This document shows positions 27,036-36,194 of a DNA stretch of 64,000 nt, one piece after another. Each line of letters starts with the position of its first letter. The first letter of the stretch is position 1. The stretch comes from Geobacillus thermocatenulatus (GTDB lineage Bacteria > Bacillota > Bacilli > Bacillales > Anoxybacillaceae): the NCBI RefSeq assembly GCF_002217655.1, contig NZ_NEWK01000002.1:1675164-1739163 (forward strand). Reading direction: 5' to 3'. Below the pieces are notes generated by a model. That model saw nothing but the letters and a program-made list of their open reading frames with translations, had not been told where the DNA came from and ran no database searches. The translations under genes were made by a program, and so were the position numbers.

Positions 27036-27899
27036 TCACGGATGAGATCTCCCCTTCACCTGCTTTAACGTCGCCACGATGAGAAAACTGACAATAACGA
27101 GCAAACACCACGAACTCACCTTCCCAAGATGAACAAGGCTCCACGCCTTCGCCTGGTTCGGATATTGCCAAGCGCCAAAAAAGGTGGCGATGTTTTCCGC
27201 GATCCAGATGAAAAACCCAATCAACAAAAACGACAAAACAAGAGGCATCCGGTAGCGGATTCCCCCGACCTCATACGTCACCCACGACCGCCAAAAGACA
27301 ACCATGACGAGGGCTGAGAGCCACCAACGAACGTCCAGCCAATAATGATGGGTGAAAAAATTCAGGTAAATCGCCGCTGCCAATGGAACAACCATCCAAA
27401 ACGGCGGCCATCGCACGAGCTCCACCTTCAGCCGTCTCCACGCCTGGCAAAGATAGCTGGCGACGCTCGCATACATAAAGCCGCTGTATAGCGGCACACC
27501 AAAGATTTTCGTATGCCCCTCTTCCGGATACGACCACGACCCCATATGCACTTTAAACAGCTCGAGCGCCAGTCCAATGATGTGGAACAAAGTGATCACT
27601 TTGAGTTCATCCCGCGTTTCCAGACCTGACCGCACCATCCACCATTGCATGAGAAGGCAAATAACAAGCAGCCAATCATACCGCGGCAACAGCGGAAGCG
27701 GCGCGAGCTTTGTCAGCGCCAATGAGGCAAAAATGACAACCGGAAACACGCAAGATTGCGCCTGGGCCCAACCGAAGCGAACAAGCTGCACAAACGCTTT
27801 GATGAGCCGCGACGTTCTGCCAAACTGGCGCATTTGGACGATCATGAGGCCAAACGGTGGAGATTCGTTCACCGCTAGCTCTTGCTTTTCCCCTTTCAA
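27036..27899 (-). CDS. yoaT: DUF817 membrane protein (YoaT-like)
   Basis: A 287-residue integral membrane protein with about seven to eight hydrophobic segments, rich in Trp and aromatic residues, matching the DUF817 family of unknown function (conserved patterns GSWSYPE, SGFMYASVASY, FFTHHYWLDVRWW). I place the start at TTG 27899: GGGAGGAG lies 5 nt upstream and it clears the upstream helix-turn-helix gene, whereas ATGs at 27938-27941 overlap that gene and have no site. The order DUF2975 - XRE regulator - DUF817 repeats B. subtilis yoaS-yozG-yoaT. Confidence 0.8.
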   Translation of the reverse strand: MKGEKQELAVNESPPFGLMIVQMRQFGRTSRLIKAFVQLVRFGWAQAQSCVFPVVIFASLALTKLAPLPLLPRYDWLLVICLLMQWWMVRSGLETRDELKVITLFHIIGLALELFKVHMGSWSYPEEGHTKIFGVPLYSGFMYASVASYLCQAWRRLKVELVRWPPFWMVVPLAAAIYLNFFTHHYWLDVRWWLSALVMVVFWRSWVTYEVGGIRYRMPLVLSFLLIGFFIWIAENIATFFGAWQYPNQAKAWSLVHLGKVSSWCLLVIVSFLIVATLKQVKGRSHP

Positions 27900-27915
27900 G
27901 CCGTCTCCTCCCTGC

Positions 27916-28140
27916 TCATGGATTTGACTTCCCTTCATCACTTCGATACTCCAAAATGTCCCCGGGCTGGCAGTCGAGCGCCTTGCAGATGGCTTCCAAT
28001 GTCGAAAAGCGGATGGCTTTGGCCTTCCCGTTTTTCAAGATCGACAAATTGGCCATCGTGATCCCCACTTTCTCAGACAGCTCCGTGACGCTCATCTTCC
28101 GCTTCGCCAACATGACATCAAGATTCACGATAATCGGCAT
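27916..28140 (-). CDS. yozG: XRE-family transcriptional regulator (YozG-like)
   Basis: A 74-residue single-domain Cro/CI repressor. The helix-turn-helix reads SVTELSEKVGITMANLSILKNG, followed by FSTLEAICKALDCQPGDIL. ATG 28140 is preferred over 28149 because GAGGTGG lies just upstream and YozG-like proteins start MPIIVNLD. It lies between DUF2975 and DUF817 membrane-protein genes and is likely to control this small operon (inference). Such small XRE proteins often travel with DUF2975 partners. Confidence 0.85.
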   Translation of the reverse strand: MPIIVNLDVMLAKRKMSVTELSEKVGITMANLSILKNGKAKAIRFSTLEAICKALDCQPGDILEYRSDEGKSNP

Positions 28141-28150
28141 ACCATCCACC

Positions 28151-28630
28151 TCAAACGGTCAACTCATTTTCCTGTTTGATTTCAATCGCCTGCTGCAGCA
28201 GCTTTTGCAACACCGCGGCGAACACAGCGATGACAAGCGATGCAAACGGCACAATCAGACCGACGAAAATGACCCCCGGAGCGTCGTCTTTCTCGGCGAA
28301 CAAGTAAAACAGCGGCAAAGCGAGCAAATGCAGCCCGCTGATGGCGACAGCGCAATGTTTGATCGTCTTTAACGCTTTCACCGACGCCTCGGAAAACGCG
28401 TCGTTGCGGTCAATATACACTAACAACCGAAACGCCTGGTACAACGCGAAATAAAACGGCAGCGCGGACGCCTCAAAGACAACATAAACAAAATACTGGA
28501 TCCAAGGGAACGCCGGCACGAGCTTGACCGCCACCTTCGCAAGCGCAGGCACCAAAAATACGCACAATGCCAAAACCGGAAAACCGATCAACACTAAAGC
28601 CGCCTTCAAAAACAACGTTTCCCGTTTCAT
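28151..28630 (-). CDS. yoaS: DUF2975 membrane protein (YoaS-like)
   Basis: A 159-residue protein with four hydrophobic helices, matching DUF2975, with RLLVYIDRNDAFSEASVKALKTIKHCA as the cytoplasmic loop typical of this family (positions about 67-93). The function is unknown; family members are usually encoded next to a small XRE regulator, as here. It is the first gene of the yoaS-yozG-yoaT-like cassette. Confidence 0.85.
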   Translation of the reverse strand: MKRETLFLKAALVLIGFPVLALCVFLVPALAKVAVKLVPAFPWIQYFVYVVFEASALPFYFALYQAFRLLVYIDRNDAFSEASVKALKTIKHCAVAISGLHLLALPLFYLFAEKDDAPGVIFVGLIVPFASLVIAVFAAVLQKLLQQAIEIKQENELTV

Positions 28631-28734
28631 CGAAACACCTCACTTGGCTCGTTTCTCGACTTTATTGTAATGAATCATTTATCGTTTATCAATAAATAAT
28701 GATTGATTTAAATGAATTTTTTTCTGTAAAACAA

Positions 28735-28766
28735 AAAAGAAAAGGCGCCCCACAAAGGAACGCCCG
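28735..28766 (-). terminator. Terminator downstream of the kinase/small ORF
   Basis: GGCGTTCC and GGGGCGCC pair over 8 bp (two G-U) around a 5-nt loop and are followed by TTTTCTTTTTT on the minus strand. Confidence 0.75.
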
Positions 28767-28823
28767 ATGATCCATCCCGAGAAAGAGGACACTTTCAATG
28801 GTTAGATCAAGACCATTCGTTGA

Positions 28824-28928
28824 TTATTCAACAAATTCTATGAAACTGTTGATGATCGATTCGATGTTTTCTTTTCTAGCATCGTCATCCTCGCAAAGGA
28901 ACAAACCCTGCCAAAGATTCCCGATCAT
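28824..28928 (-). CDS. Possible 34-residue ORF overlapping the kinase stop codon
   Basis: Its ATG overlaps the TGA of the kinase gene as ATGA, the layout of translationally coupled genes. It would encode a 34-residue acidic peptide beginning MIGNLWQGLFLCEDDD and ending in FIEFVE. No ribosome binding site of its own is evident and I recognise no family. It may be a real small partner, or the out-of-frame tail of a longer ancestral kinase. A terminator follows about 60 nt later. Confidence 0.3.
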   Translation of the reverse strand: MIGNLWQGLFLCEDDDARKENIESIINSFIEFVE

Positions 28929-29524
28929 GAGGTCATATCGAAAACAACATCCGCCCGTTTAATCGGCTTTTCGGTTTCCAAATAATAGTCTTCTGCTTTC
29001 CAATATCGGTTGATGAACTTTCGGATGTTTTGTTTCACTTGATCGTTTTCACGGGCAAAGCGAATCTCCCGCGGACAATCCAAATAGACCACGAAGTCAA
29101 AAAACGGCCTCCATTCTTTCCTTTGCAGAAAAACACCTTCAATCATGATCATGTCCGAATCAGCGAGGTAAACCGTTCGCTTGGAGTGCGTATCGGTCTC
29201 ATGATCATAAAACGGGAGGGTCAGCTGGTGGGAGGCTTGGAGTGGACGGAACAACTGATGCGTTAGCCACTCCACATCCCACTGTAAACGATAATATTCA
29301 AACCATTCCTCGTTTCCCGTATGATAACGTTTGGCTCGCTCGACAATATGATCGTCCAGGTGAAAAACGCACACGGAGATGCCTTGCTCCCGCAGCGTTT
29401 GACTCAGCTGATTGGCGAATGTCGTTTTGCCCGATCGGCTTAGCCCATCAATCCCGAGGACGAATCGGCCCGCTGTTTTGATCGCCAAAATGGTCTTGCA
29501 TAAGAAGTCGATGCGACCATGCAT
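28925..29524 (-). CDS. P-loop kinase, uridine kinase-like
   Basis: A 199-residue P-loop NTPase. Walker A is GLSRSGKTT at about residues 27-35 after the strand FVLGIDG. A DDH motif follows in VFHLDDHIVE, then MIMIEGVFLQR (Walker-B-like strand) and the lid-type Arg-rich segment REIRFARENDQ. This is the layout of uridine kinase/phosphoribulokinase-like proteins, with a DxDxx phosphate acceptor pocket; the substrate is not certain. The length is near that of Bacillus YhaM-unrelated 'kinase' ORFs of ~195-200 aa. The gene stands alone apart from the small ORF overlapping its stop. Confidence 0.75.
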   Translation of the reverse strand: MHGRIDFLCKTILAIKTAGRFVLGIDGLSRSGKTTFANQLSQTLREQGISVCVFHLDDHIVERAKRYHTGNEEWFEYYRLQWDVEWLTHQLFRPLQASHQLTLPFYDHETDTHSKRTVYLADSDMIMIEGVFLQRKEWRPFFDFVVYLDCPREIRFARENDQVKQNIRKFINRYWKAEDYYLETEKPIKRADVVFDMTS

Positions 29525-29664
29525 CCCCGCCCCTTCTCTTCCCTTTCCAAACTTCCTTGCCCAATTTAGAATCTTTATGGCTTCCCCATCTTTTGCATTC
29601 CGAATCCATCAAAACATTTATTCGCGGTGCCAAGCGAACATTTCTTCTATTCTGTGTGTCAAAC

Positions 29665-29696
29665 AAAAAGGTGTCCCACTTAAATGGAACACCTCT
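29665..29696 (-). terminator. Terminator after glmS
   Basis: AGGTGTTCCA pairs with the GGGACACCT arm around a 5-6 nt loop and is followed by TTTTTG on the minus strand. It belongs to the same GGTGTCC stem family as the hairpins at 4247 and 5648. Confidence 0.85.
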
Positions 29697-29743
29697 TCCT
29701 ACATCTGATTCTACCGTCCTTATTTTCCCACCGCCATCCCCGC

Positions 29744-31546
29744 TTACTCCACCGTCACGCTCTTCGCCAAGTTGCGCGGTTTGTCGACGTCGCAGCCGCG
29801 GTGCAAGGCGGCATAGTAGGCGATCAGCTGCAACGGCACGACGGACACAAGCGGCGTAAGGTCCGGATGGACGGCCGGGATGATAAAGCGGTCGCCGTCG
29901 CCTTCCAGGCCGCGCATCGAGATGACGCACGGGTTCGCGCCGCGGGCGACGACTTCTTTTACGTTGCCGCGAATGCTCAAATTCACGTGCTCCTGAGTGG
30001 CAAGCGCAATCACCGGCGTGCCGTCCTCAATCAAGGCGATCGTGCCGTGTTTCAGCTCGCCGCCGGCGAACCCTTCCGCTTGAATGTACGAGATCTCCTT
30101 CAGCTTCAGCGCGCCTTCTAGGCAGACATAGTAGTCAACGGCGCGGCCGATGAAGAAGCAGTTGCGCGTCAGGGTCAAGTAGTCGCTCGCAATGTTCTCC
30201 ATTTCCTCTTTCGCATCGCACAGCATTTCCATCACATTGGCGACGATGGCAAGCTCTTTCGTCAAGTCAAAGTCCAGCTCAAAGCCTTTCGCTTTCGCCG
30301 CGGCCGCCGCCAAAATCGCCAGCACCGCAATTTGCGCCGTATACGCCTTCGTCGAAGCTACCGCGATTTCCGGACCGGCATGCAACAGGAGCGTATAATC
30401 GGCTTCCCGCGACAGCGTCGACCCTGGGACGTTCGTGATCGTAATCGCTTTATGGCCGAGTTTGTTCGTTTGCACGAGCACGGCGCGGCTGTCGGCCGTT
30501 TCGCCGCTTTGCGAGATAAAGATGAAGAGCGGCTTTTCCGACAACAGCGGCATGTTGTACGAAAATTCGCTGGCGATATGCACTTCGACTGGAATTTTCG
30601 CCCACGACTCGATCAATTGCTTGCCGACGAGGCCTGCGTGGTAGCTCGTTCCGCACGCGACAATGTACAGGCGGTCGGCGTTCAGCACTTCGTTGATGAT
30701 CGCTTGGTCAATGGCCAATTCACCATTGTCATCTTGGTATTTTTGAATGATGCGGCGGATGACGAACGGCTGCTCGTCAATTTCTTTCAGCATATAATGC
30801 GGATACGTTCCTTTTTCAATGTCGCTTGCATCGAGCTCGGCCGTAAACGGCTTCCGTTCGACTGTCTCACCGTTTAGCGTTTGAATCGTGACGTTCTCGC
30901 TCGTGACGATGACGAGCTCCCCATCCATCAGTTCGACGAATTGGTTCGTCACTTGAAGCATCGCCATCGCATCGCTCGCCACGACGTTAAACCCATCGCC
31001 CAAGCCGACGAGAAGCGGGCTTTTGTTTTTCGCCGCATAGATCGTGTTTTCGTCTTGTGCATCGATCATGGCGATGGCGTACGATCCTTTCAGCAGCGAG
31101 AGCGTTTTTCGGAACGCCTCTTCCGGTGCCAGTCCGTCGTTGACGAACTTCTCCACGAGCTGGACGATCACTTCCGTGTCCGTGTCGCTTTGGAATGTGA
31201 CATCGGCCAAGTAGTCGCGCTTGACCATTTCATAGTTCTCAATGACGCCGTTATGCACGAGCGTAAACCGGCCTGAGGCGCTTTGGTGCGGGTGGGCGTT
31301 CACCCGGCTTGGCGCCCCGTGCGTCGCCCAACGCGTATGGCCGATGCCGACCGTCGCATTGACGTTCGGGTCGACGATGCGGCGCAAATCCGCGATCCGT
31401 CCTTTTTCCTTAAACACATGCACGCCGCTTTCGTTCAATACGGCGATCCCCGCCGAATCGTAGCCGCGATACTCGAGTTTTTCCAATCCGCGCAATAAAA
31501 TTTCTTTCACATCTTGGTAACCGATATAGCCAACAATGCCGCACAT
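29744..31546 (-). CDS. glmS: Glutamine--fructose-6-phosphate aminotransferase (isomerizing)
   Basis: A 600-residue enzyme making glucosamine-6-phosphate from fructose-6-phosphate and glutamine, the first step of peptidoglycan amino-sugar synthesis. The N-terminal class II glutaminase has nucleophile Cys2 (MCGIVGYIG) and HTRWATHG. Two SIS sugar-isomerase domains follow ([20 protein letters not shown]), ending in the conserved [13 protein letters not shown] precedes the start. A glmS ribozyme in the 5' leader gives feedback by glucosamine-6-phosphate. glmM lies upstream on the same strand but glmS has its own promoter. Confidence 0.98.
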   Translation of the reverse strand: MCGIVGYIGYQDVKEILLRGLEKLEYRGYDSAGIAVLNESGVHVFKEKGRIADLRRIVDPNVNATVGIGHTRWATHGAPSRVNAHPHQSASGRFTLVHNGVIENYEMVKRDYLADVTFQSDTDTEVIVQLVEKFVNDGLAPEEAFRKTLSLLKGSYAIAMIDAQDENTIYAAKNKSPLLVGLGDGFNVVASDAMAMLQVTNQFVELMDGELVIVTSENVTIQTLNGETVERKPFTAELDASDIEKGTYPHYMLKEIDEQPFVIRRIIQKYQDDNGELAIDQAIINEVLNADRLYIVACGTSYHAGLVGKQLIESWAKIPVEVHIASEFSYNMPLLSEKPLFIFISQSGETADSRAVLVQTNKLGHKAITITNVPGSTLSREADYTLLLHAGPEIAVASTKAYTAQIAVLAILAAAAAKAKGFELDFDLTKELAIVANVMEMLCDAKEEMENIASDYLTLTRNCFFIGRAVDYYVCLEGALKLKEISYIQAEGFAGGELKHGTIALIEDGTPVIALATQEHVNLSIRGNVKEVVARGANPCVISMRGLEGDGDRFIIPAVHPDLTPLVSVVPLQLIAYYAALHRGCDVDKPRNLAKSVTVE

Positions 31547-31624
31547 GGCAAATGTTCCTCCTTTTCATCTTGGAGGCTGCCGCTAACGAGATCCTTCCAT
31601 GTTCAGTTGTCAAAGAACAACGGG

Positions 31625-31825
31625 GCCTCGCCGTCAATGCGGCAGACTCCCCTTTCGATTTGCGCGATGACATCCTCCCCTTTGTGCAAAGGGTCGCCCC
31701 TTTGTTTTAAGAGAGGACTTGCGGCTGTCATCGCCCCAGCCGGGAGGCATCCGCCGAAAACCTCGATAAACCTCCTCCTCGTCAACTAAGCGTTCTTTCG
31801 TCCAACGCTTAGTCCAGGCGCTTTG
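31625..31825 (-). ncRNA. glmS ribozyme/riboswitch
   Basis: The minus-strand leader holds the conserved core of the glmS ribozyme: the cleavage context A|GCGCCTGGACT at 31822/31821, the P2-P2.1 segment GACGAGGAGGAGGTTTATCG, then TTTTCGGCGGATGCCTCCCGGC, ACAGCCGCAAG and the P3/P4 arms with the GGGGCGACCCTTTG hairpin. On binding glucosamine-6-phosphate the RNA cuts itself at the 5' edge and the downstream glmS message is degraded (established for Bacillus). It lies about 80 nt upstream of the glmS start. The 3' boundary is approximate. Confidence 0.95.
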
Positions 31826-31959
31826 TGATCGTTAAAACCGATGCAACAACCAACCGGTTTTTCTTTTTGAAACGTTCCATCCGCTGCAACAAACCGCCGT
31901 TTCTTCATCACCTGTTTCGCCCTGCCATCGCCTCCTTTCAAAAAAAGGCAACAACGTTA

Positions 31960-31988
31960 ATATTACAGGACATTCCCAGCGGCGTCAA
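31960..31988 (-). promoter_or_regulatory. SigA promoter of glmS
   Basis: On the minus strand TTGACG and TAATAT are separated by 17 nt. It lies about 135 nt upstream of the ribozyme cleavage site. The leader between them (31826-31950) holds an AAAACCG/CGGTTTT hairpin and no gene. Confidence 0.75.
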
Positions 31989-32002
31989 CTATCTATATAA
32001 AA

Positions 32003-32047
32003 TAACCTATGCATAAACGGAAGCGAACGTTCCGTCTATGCATAGGG
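32003..32047 (-). terminator. Hairpin after glmM
   Basis: CCTATGCATAGACGGAA pairs with its near-perfect complement (one mismatch) around a 7-nt loop and is followed by TTATTTTATA on the minus strand, 20 nt past the glmM stop. Confidence 0.75.
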
Positions 32048-32066
32048 TGGTTGTCCAAACAATCGA

Positions 32067-33416
32067 TTATTCCACTCCCATTTCACGGCGGACGACATCA
32101 GCGATCCGCTCCACGTAGGCGCGGCACGCTTCTTCGGTCGGAGCCTCCGCCATAATGCGCACAAGCGGCTCAGTCCCCGATGGGCGGACAAGAACGCGGC
32201 CGTTGCCGTTCATCTCTGCTTCCACTTCGGCGATCACGTTTTTCACTTGCTCATTTTCCATCGCTTTTTCTTTCTCTTTCACCCGGACGTTCACTAAGAG
32301 CTGGGGGTATTTTTTCATTTCCCCCGCCAATTCGGAAAGCGGCTTGCCTTTGATTTTCATGATGTTGACAAGCTGAAGCGCCGTCAACATACCGTCCCCC
32401 GTCGTGTTGTAGTCGAGGAAGATGATGTGTCCAGACTGCTCGCCGCCAAGATTATAGCCATTCTTCTTCATTTCCTCGACGACATAGCGGTCGCCGACTG
32501 CTGTTTGCACGCTTTTTATCCCTTGAGCCTCCAACGCTTTGTAAAACCCGAGGTTGCTCATGACGGTCGAGACGACGGTTTGGTGCTTGAGGCGGCCGGT
32601 TTCTTTTAAATATTTGGCGCAAATGTACATAATTTGGTCGCCATCGACGATGTTGCCGTTCTCATCGACAGCGATGAGACGGTCGCCGTCGCCGTCAAAG
32701 GCGAGCCCGACATCGGCTCCTTTTTCTTTGACAAACGCCGCCAACGCTTCCGGATGGGTGGAACCGACCCCTTCGTTAATGTTGAGCCCGTTGGGCGACG
32801 CGCCCATTGTCACGACATCCGCATCCAAATCGGCAAATAAGTATGTCGCCAGCGATGACGTCGCCCCGTGCGCGCAGTCGAGGGCGATTTTCATCCCGGA
32901 AAAATCCTCTTCATCGATCGTTTGTTTTAAATACTGCAAGTACTTTTGCCCGCCTTCAAAATAGTCGTTGACTTGTCCAAGTCCAGCCCCGATCGGCCGC
33001 GGCAGCATATCTTCCGCGCTGTCGATCAGCGCCTCAATTTCCGCTTCCTGCTCATCCGACAGCTTGAACCCGTCCGGGCCGAAAAATTTAATGCCGTTAT
33101 CTTGCACCGGGTTGTGGGAGGCGGAAATCATAATGCCGGCCTGTGCTCCAAGCGCCTTCGTCAAATAGGCGACGCCTGGCGTGGAAATAACGCCAAGGCG
33201 CATCACTTCCGCCCCGATCGACAAAAGCCCCGCGACAAGGGCCCCTTCCAGCATATGGCCGGAAATGCGGGTGTCGCGCCCAATCAGCACTTTCGGGCGC
33301 TCAGCGCTTTTGGTCAGCACGTATCCGCCGCAGCGGCCGATTTGAAACGCCAACTCTGGCGTCAATTCACGATTTGCGACTCCTCGTACACCATCAGTGC
33401 CAAAATATTTGCCCAT
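32067..33416 (-). CDS. glmM: Phosphoglucosamine mutase
   Basis: A 449-residue mutase converting glucosamine-6-phosphate to glucosamine-1-phosphate for UDP-GlcNAc synthesis. The phosphoserine is Ser100 in ISASHNP, the Mg loop is DGDGDR ([14 protein letters not shown]), the sugar-binding loop GGEQSGH and the phosphate-binding loop [10 protein letters not shown]. Length and start ([12 protein letters not shown]) are those of Bacillus GlmM. It follows cdaA-cdaR in the conserved cdaA-cdaR-glmM order; CdaR and GlmM both bind and restrain CdaA in Bacillus/Listeria. Confidence 0.98.
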   Translation of the reverse strand: MGKYFGTDGVRGVANRELTPELAFQIGRCGGYVLTKSAERPKVLIGRDTRISGHMLEGALVAGLLSIGAEVMRLGVISTPGVAYLTKALGAQAGIMISASHNPVQDNGIKFFGPDGFKLSDEQEAEIEALIDSAEDMLPRPIGAGLGQVNDYFEGGQKYLQYLKQTIDEEDFSGMKIALDCAHGATSSLATYLFADLDADVVTMGASPNGLNINEGVGSTHPEALAAFVKEKGADVGLAFDGDGDRLIAVDENGNIVDGDQIMYICAKYLKETGRLKHQTVVSTVMSNLGFYKALEAQGIKSVQTAVGDRYVVEEMKKNGYNLGGEQSGHIIFLDYNTTGDGMLTALQLVNIMKIKGKPLSELAGEMKKYPQLLVNVRVKEKEKAMENEQVKNVIAEVEAEMNGNGRVLVRPSGTEPLVRIMAEAPTEEACRAYVERIADVVRREMGVE

Positions 33417-33443
33417 TCGTTCACTCTCTCCTTACTATGCAGT

Positions 33444-34682
33444 TTATTGTGCAGCCGCTTTTTCGCTAATCTGGACCATCGCCGTTTCCACCGACGGCTG
33501 CCATTGGACTTGTTCAGGGTGGTTCCATTGAATGGGAACTTGATGTTCGCCGGTGTCAAGTCCACCGACATCGACATACAAACGAATATCGTCTTTTGTC
33601 AACCCGCGGACGACATCGGGCGGACCGACAAGGCGGACCGTAATTTTGCCTTCAAGCGGTTTGACAAACTCGGCTTTGTATGAATCCGGCAAGCCGATGA
33701 CAGCGATCGGCACGTCTTTCCACGTTTGCGTGACATCTTTTTCCACATCAATATGCACCTTGATTTTGTCTGGGTTGACGCTTTTTGCGCCATTAGGAAG
33801 CGGAACGTCGAGCTCTACCGTCGCATCATCGGTCATGTCGTCCAAATCAACGGTCAATCCTTCCAGCTTGTCAATATGGTTCAGCACTTCCTTCGGTCCA
33901 TAAATCGTCACCCGATCCGGCTCCGGCGTGATGCTGACAAGATGCACACCATCCGGCAGCTCTCCGGTTGTCTGCACTTGAACCGGCACCGTCTTGCTCG
34001 GGCTTTTCACCGGCACGGTTACTTCCACCGACGATGGCTCTGGCTCAATATCCAACTCATTTCCCCGTCGATCGTACACCCGAACACGCGCTTCTCTCGT
34101 CAGCGTTTCCGTCGCCCCATCTAAGTCGACGATGGCTTTGACAAAGGCAATCTCGTCGATGAGCTCCTTCGCCCCGGTAATCGTCACGGCATCTGGTTTC
34201 ACAGTCGGTTCTCCAACGGAATAGCCATCCGGTATTTTGTTTCGATTGAAAAATTCAACACCGACCGGAAACCGTTTCGACACTTTTTCACGAATCGTCA
34301 CTTTTGCCGAGGCAGGCTGAATCGTCACTTTCAACTTGTCAGAGATGTCTCTGTATTTGATCGGCACCGTGTATGTCCCTAACGGCAATTCCGTTAAATC
34401 GACATACACCTCGAAATTCCGCTGCAGAGCCGTCGGTTTGACAATGCTGGCCGGGCCTTGGAGCGTAACGTTCACGTATTTCGGGACGCCCGATACGACC
34501 AAGTTGTTTTCATCATAGTAAGCGACCACCGGAATATCGATCAACGTTTCCGTATCTTCCTGGCCAAACGTGTTGCGCGTCTCACCGGTTTTGGCCCCGA
34601 CATTGGCCGACATATACAGCATAATCGCCAGCAATAAGGAGACAACGCGAATAAACCAAGGATGGTCCATCAACTTATCCAT
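33444..34682 (-). CDS. cdaR: CdaA regulatory protein, YbbR-domain
   Basis: A 412-residue membrane-anchored protein. One hydrophobic helix (about 10-27, RVVSLLLAIMLYMSANVG) is followed by extracytoplasmic YbbR repeats (about 50-130, 140-220, 225-305 and 310-395). It regulates the diadenylate cyclase CdaA. The start at 34682 follows GGAGGGGG and overlaps the cdaA stop by 8 nt, so it is coupled to cdaA; the frame to 34739 lies inside cdaA. Confidence 0.95.
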   Translation of the reverse strand: MDKLMDHPWFIRVVSLLLAIMLYMSANVGAKTGETRNTFGQEDTETLIDIPVVAYYDENNLVVSGVPKYVNVTLQGPASIVKPTALQRNFEVYVDLTELPLGTYTVPIKYRDISDKLKVTIQPASAKVTIREKVSKRFPVGVEFFNRNKIPDGYSVGEPTVKPDAVTITGAKELIDEIAFVKAIVDLDGATETLTREARVRVYDRRGNELDIEPEPSSVEVTVPVKSPSKTVPVQVQTTGELPDGVHLVSITPEPDRVTIYGPKEVLNHIDKLEGLTVDLDDMTDDATVELDVPLPNGAKSVNPDKIKVHIDVEKDVTQTWKDVPIAVIGLPDSYKAEFVKPLEGKITVRLVGPPDVVRGLTKDDIRLYVDVGGLDTGEHQVPIQWNHPEQVQWQPSVETAMVQISEKAAAQ

Positions 34683-35496
34683 GTTTCTTCCCCCTCCACT
34701 GCCAACGGGAAGAAGCGGGCGCCTTCGTCGCTGGAACAAGTTCCCCCGTTAACAGCTCCCGAAACTCATCGATCGTTAAATCACGGTACAGCTCGCCGTT
34801 TTTCGTCAACGATACCGCTCCCGTCTCTTCCGACACGACGACGGTGACGCTGTCTGTCACTTCGCTGATGCCGAGCGCCGCCCGATGGCGTGTTCCGAGC
34901 TCTTTCGAAATAAACGGACTTTCCGATAATGGTAAATAACAGGCCGCCGCAGCGATTTGGTTTTTTTGAATAATGACCGCCCCGTCATGAAGCGGCGTGT
35001 TCGGAATGAAAATATTAATGAGCAGTTCCGACGACACATGAGCGTTTAACATAATGCCGGTTTCGATATAATCGTTCATTCCGGTTTCCCGCTCAATGGA
35101 AATCAGCGCGCCGATGCGTCGCTTCGCCATATACTCGGTCGCTTTGACAATGGCTTCCACCATTCGCATCCGCTCTTCATCTTCATTGACCGTATTGCGG
35201 GTGAACAGCCGTCCGCGGCCGAGCTGCTCCAGGGCGCGCCGCAATTCTGGTTGGAAAATGATGATGATCGCGAGAAATCCCCAAATGATCGCCTGATCCA
35301 TCAGCCATTGCAACGTCGTCAATCCGAGGTAATTGCTCACGAAACGAACCAAAATAATTAAAAAAATGCCTTTTAACAACTGAATGGCCTTCGTCCCGCG
35401 AATCATCATAATCAACTTGTAAATCACATACCAAACGACAAGGATATCAACCACTTTTAACAAATATGACACGATGGGGAGCTCTCCGAAGGACAT
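34675..35496 (-). CDS. cdaA: Diadenylate cyclase (c-di-AMP synthase)
   Basis: A 273-residue enzyme making cyclic di-AMP from two ATP, anchored by three N-terminal membrane helices (about 7-30, 38-56 and 62-82). The DAC domain has the catalytic DGA at 171-173 (LHDGAVII) and RHR at 203-205 (GTRHRAALG). ATG 35496 gives exactly the B. subtilis CdaA length and lies 7 nt from AAGGAAG; GTG two codons earlier is less likely. c-di-AMP controls potassium and osmolyte balance and cell-wall homeostasis. Confidence 0.97.
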   Translation of the reverse strand: MSFGELPIVSYLLKVVDILVVWYVIYKLIMMIRGTKAIQLLKGIFLIILVRFVSNYLGLTTLQWLMDQAIIWGFLAIIIIFQPELRRALEQLGRGRLFTRNTVNEDEERMRMVEAIVKATEYMAKRRIGALISIERETGMNDYIETGIMLNAHVSSELLINIFIPNTPLHDGAVIIQKNQIAAAACYLPLSESPFISKELGTRHRAALGISEVTDSVTVVVSEETGAVSLTKNGELYRDLTIDEFRELLTGELVPATKAPASSRWQWRGKKHG

Positions 35497-35568
35497 CTTC
35501 ACACTTCCTTTATCTCTAATTCCAATCTGTTGATGGCCACGGAAAAAGCCATCGAACGATGGCTGCCA

Positions 35569-36180
35569 TCATTCAATCGATTGGAGCGCACGATTGAACC
35601 TTTCTTTAATATTATACCAAATCCATTCAAACACTTGATTAATTTCCTCCACTTCCCCTGTCACTTGCCCGGCGGATGCCATATATTTCTTTCCATGGAT
35701 CACCGTCACGTCCCCATCCACCGTTCCTTCAATCCGAATCGAGCCATTGCGGACGACAATATCCCCTTTGACCGTTTCTCCTTTCGGCACAATGACAGTA
35801 TGATCGCGGATGATGACATGTTCATCAGCTGAGACGGAAAACGCGCCTCTTTCCCCCCATGAAGAAGCTAAGCTGCCGAAAGTGAGCGCGAAAAACAACG
35901 AGGCAGCCGTAAGCAGCGGATGACGATGCAGAAAACGGCGCAGCCGCGCGGTCTTTCTCTCTTTCGGCATCGCCTCCATCACCTTGGCTGCAAACGACGG
36001 CGGCGCCGCAACGTGGGCGGCATATTGGAGGAACGCAACCGTCTTTTTCAGCTCGTGAAAATGGGCAGCGCACGCAGCGCACGAACGCAAATGTTCTTTC
36101 AGCTGCTGCTCTCCTTCTGGCTGGAGATCTCCATCAAAATAGCTGTGCATGAGCAACACGATTTCTTTCGGACATTCCAT
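35569..36180 (-). CDS. rsiW: Anti-sigma-W factor
   Basis: A 203-residue single-pass membrane anti-sigma factor. The N-terminal zinc-binding ZAS domain has His30-x3-Cys34-x2-Cys37 (HLRSCAAC). A membrane helix lies at about 88-108 and an extracytoplasmic domain of short beta repeats (VIVPKGETVKGDIVVRNGSI) follows. It holds SigW until PrsW and RasP proteolysis. The gene starts 14 nt downstream of sigW. Confidence 0.95.
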   Translation of the reverse strand: MECPKEIVLLMHSYFDGDLQPEGEQQLKEHLRSCAACAAHFHELKKTVAFLQYAAHVAAPPSFAAKVMEAMPKERKTARLRRFLHRHPLLTAASLFFALTFGSLASSWGERGAFSVSADEHVIIRDHTVIVPKGETVKGDIVVRNGSIRIEGTVDGDVTVIHGKKYMASAGQVTGEVEEINQVFEWIWYNIKERFNRALQSIE

Positions 36181-36194
36181 AGTCTCCCACCCTC

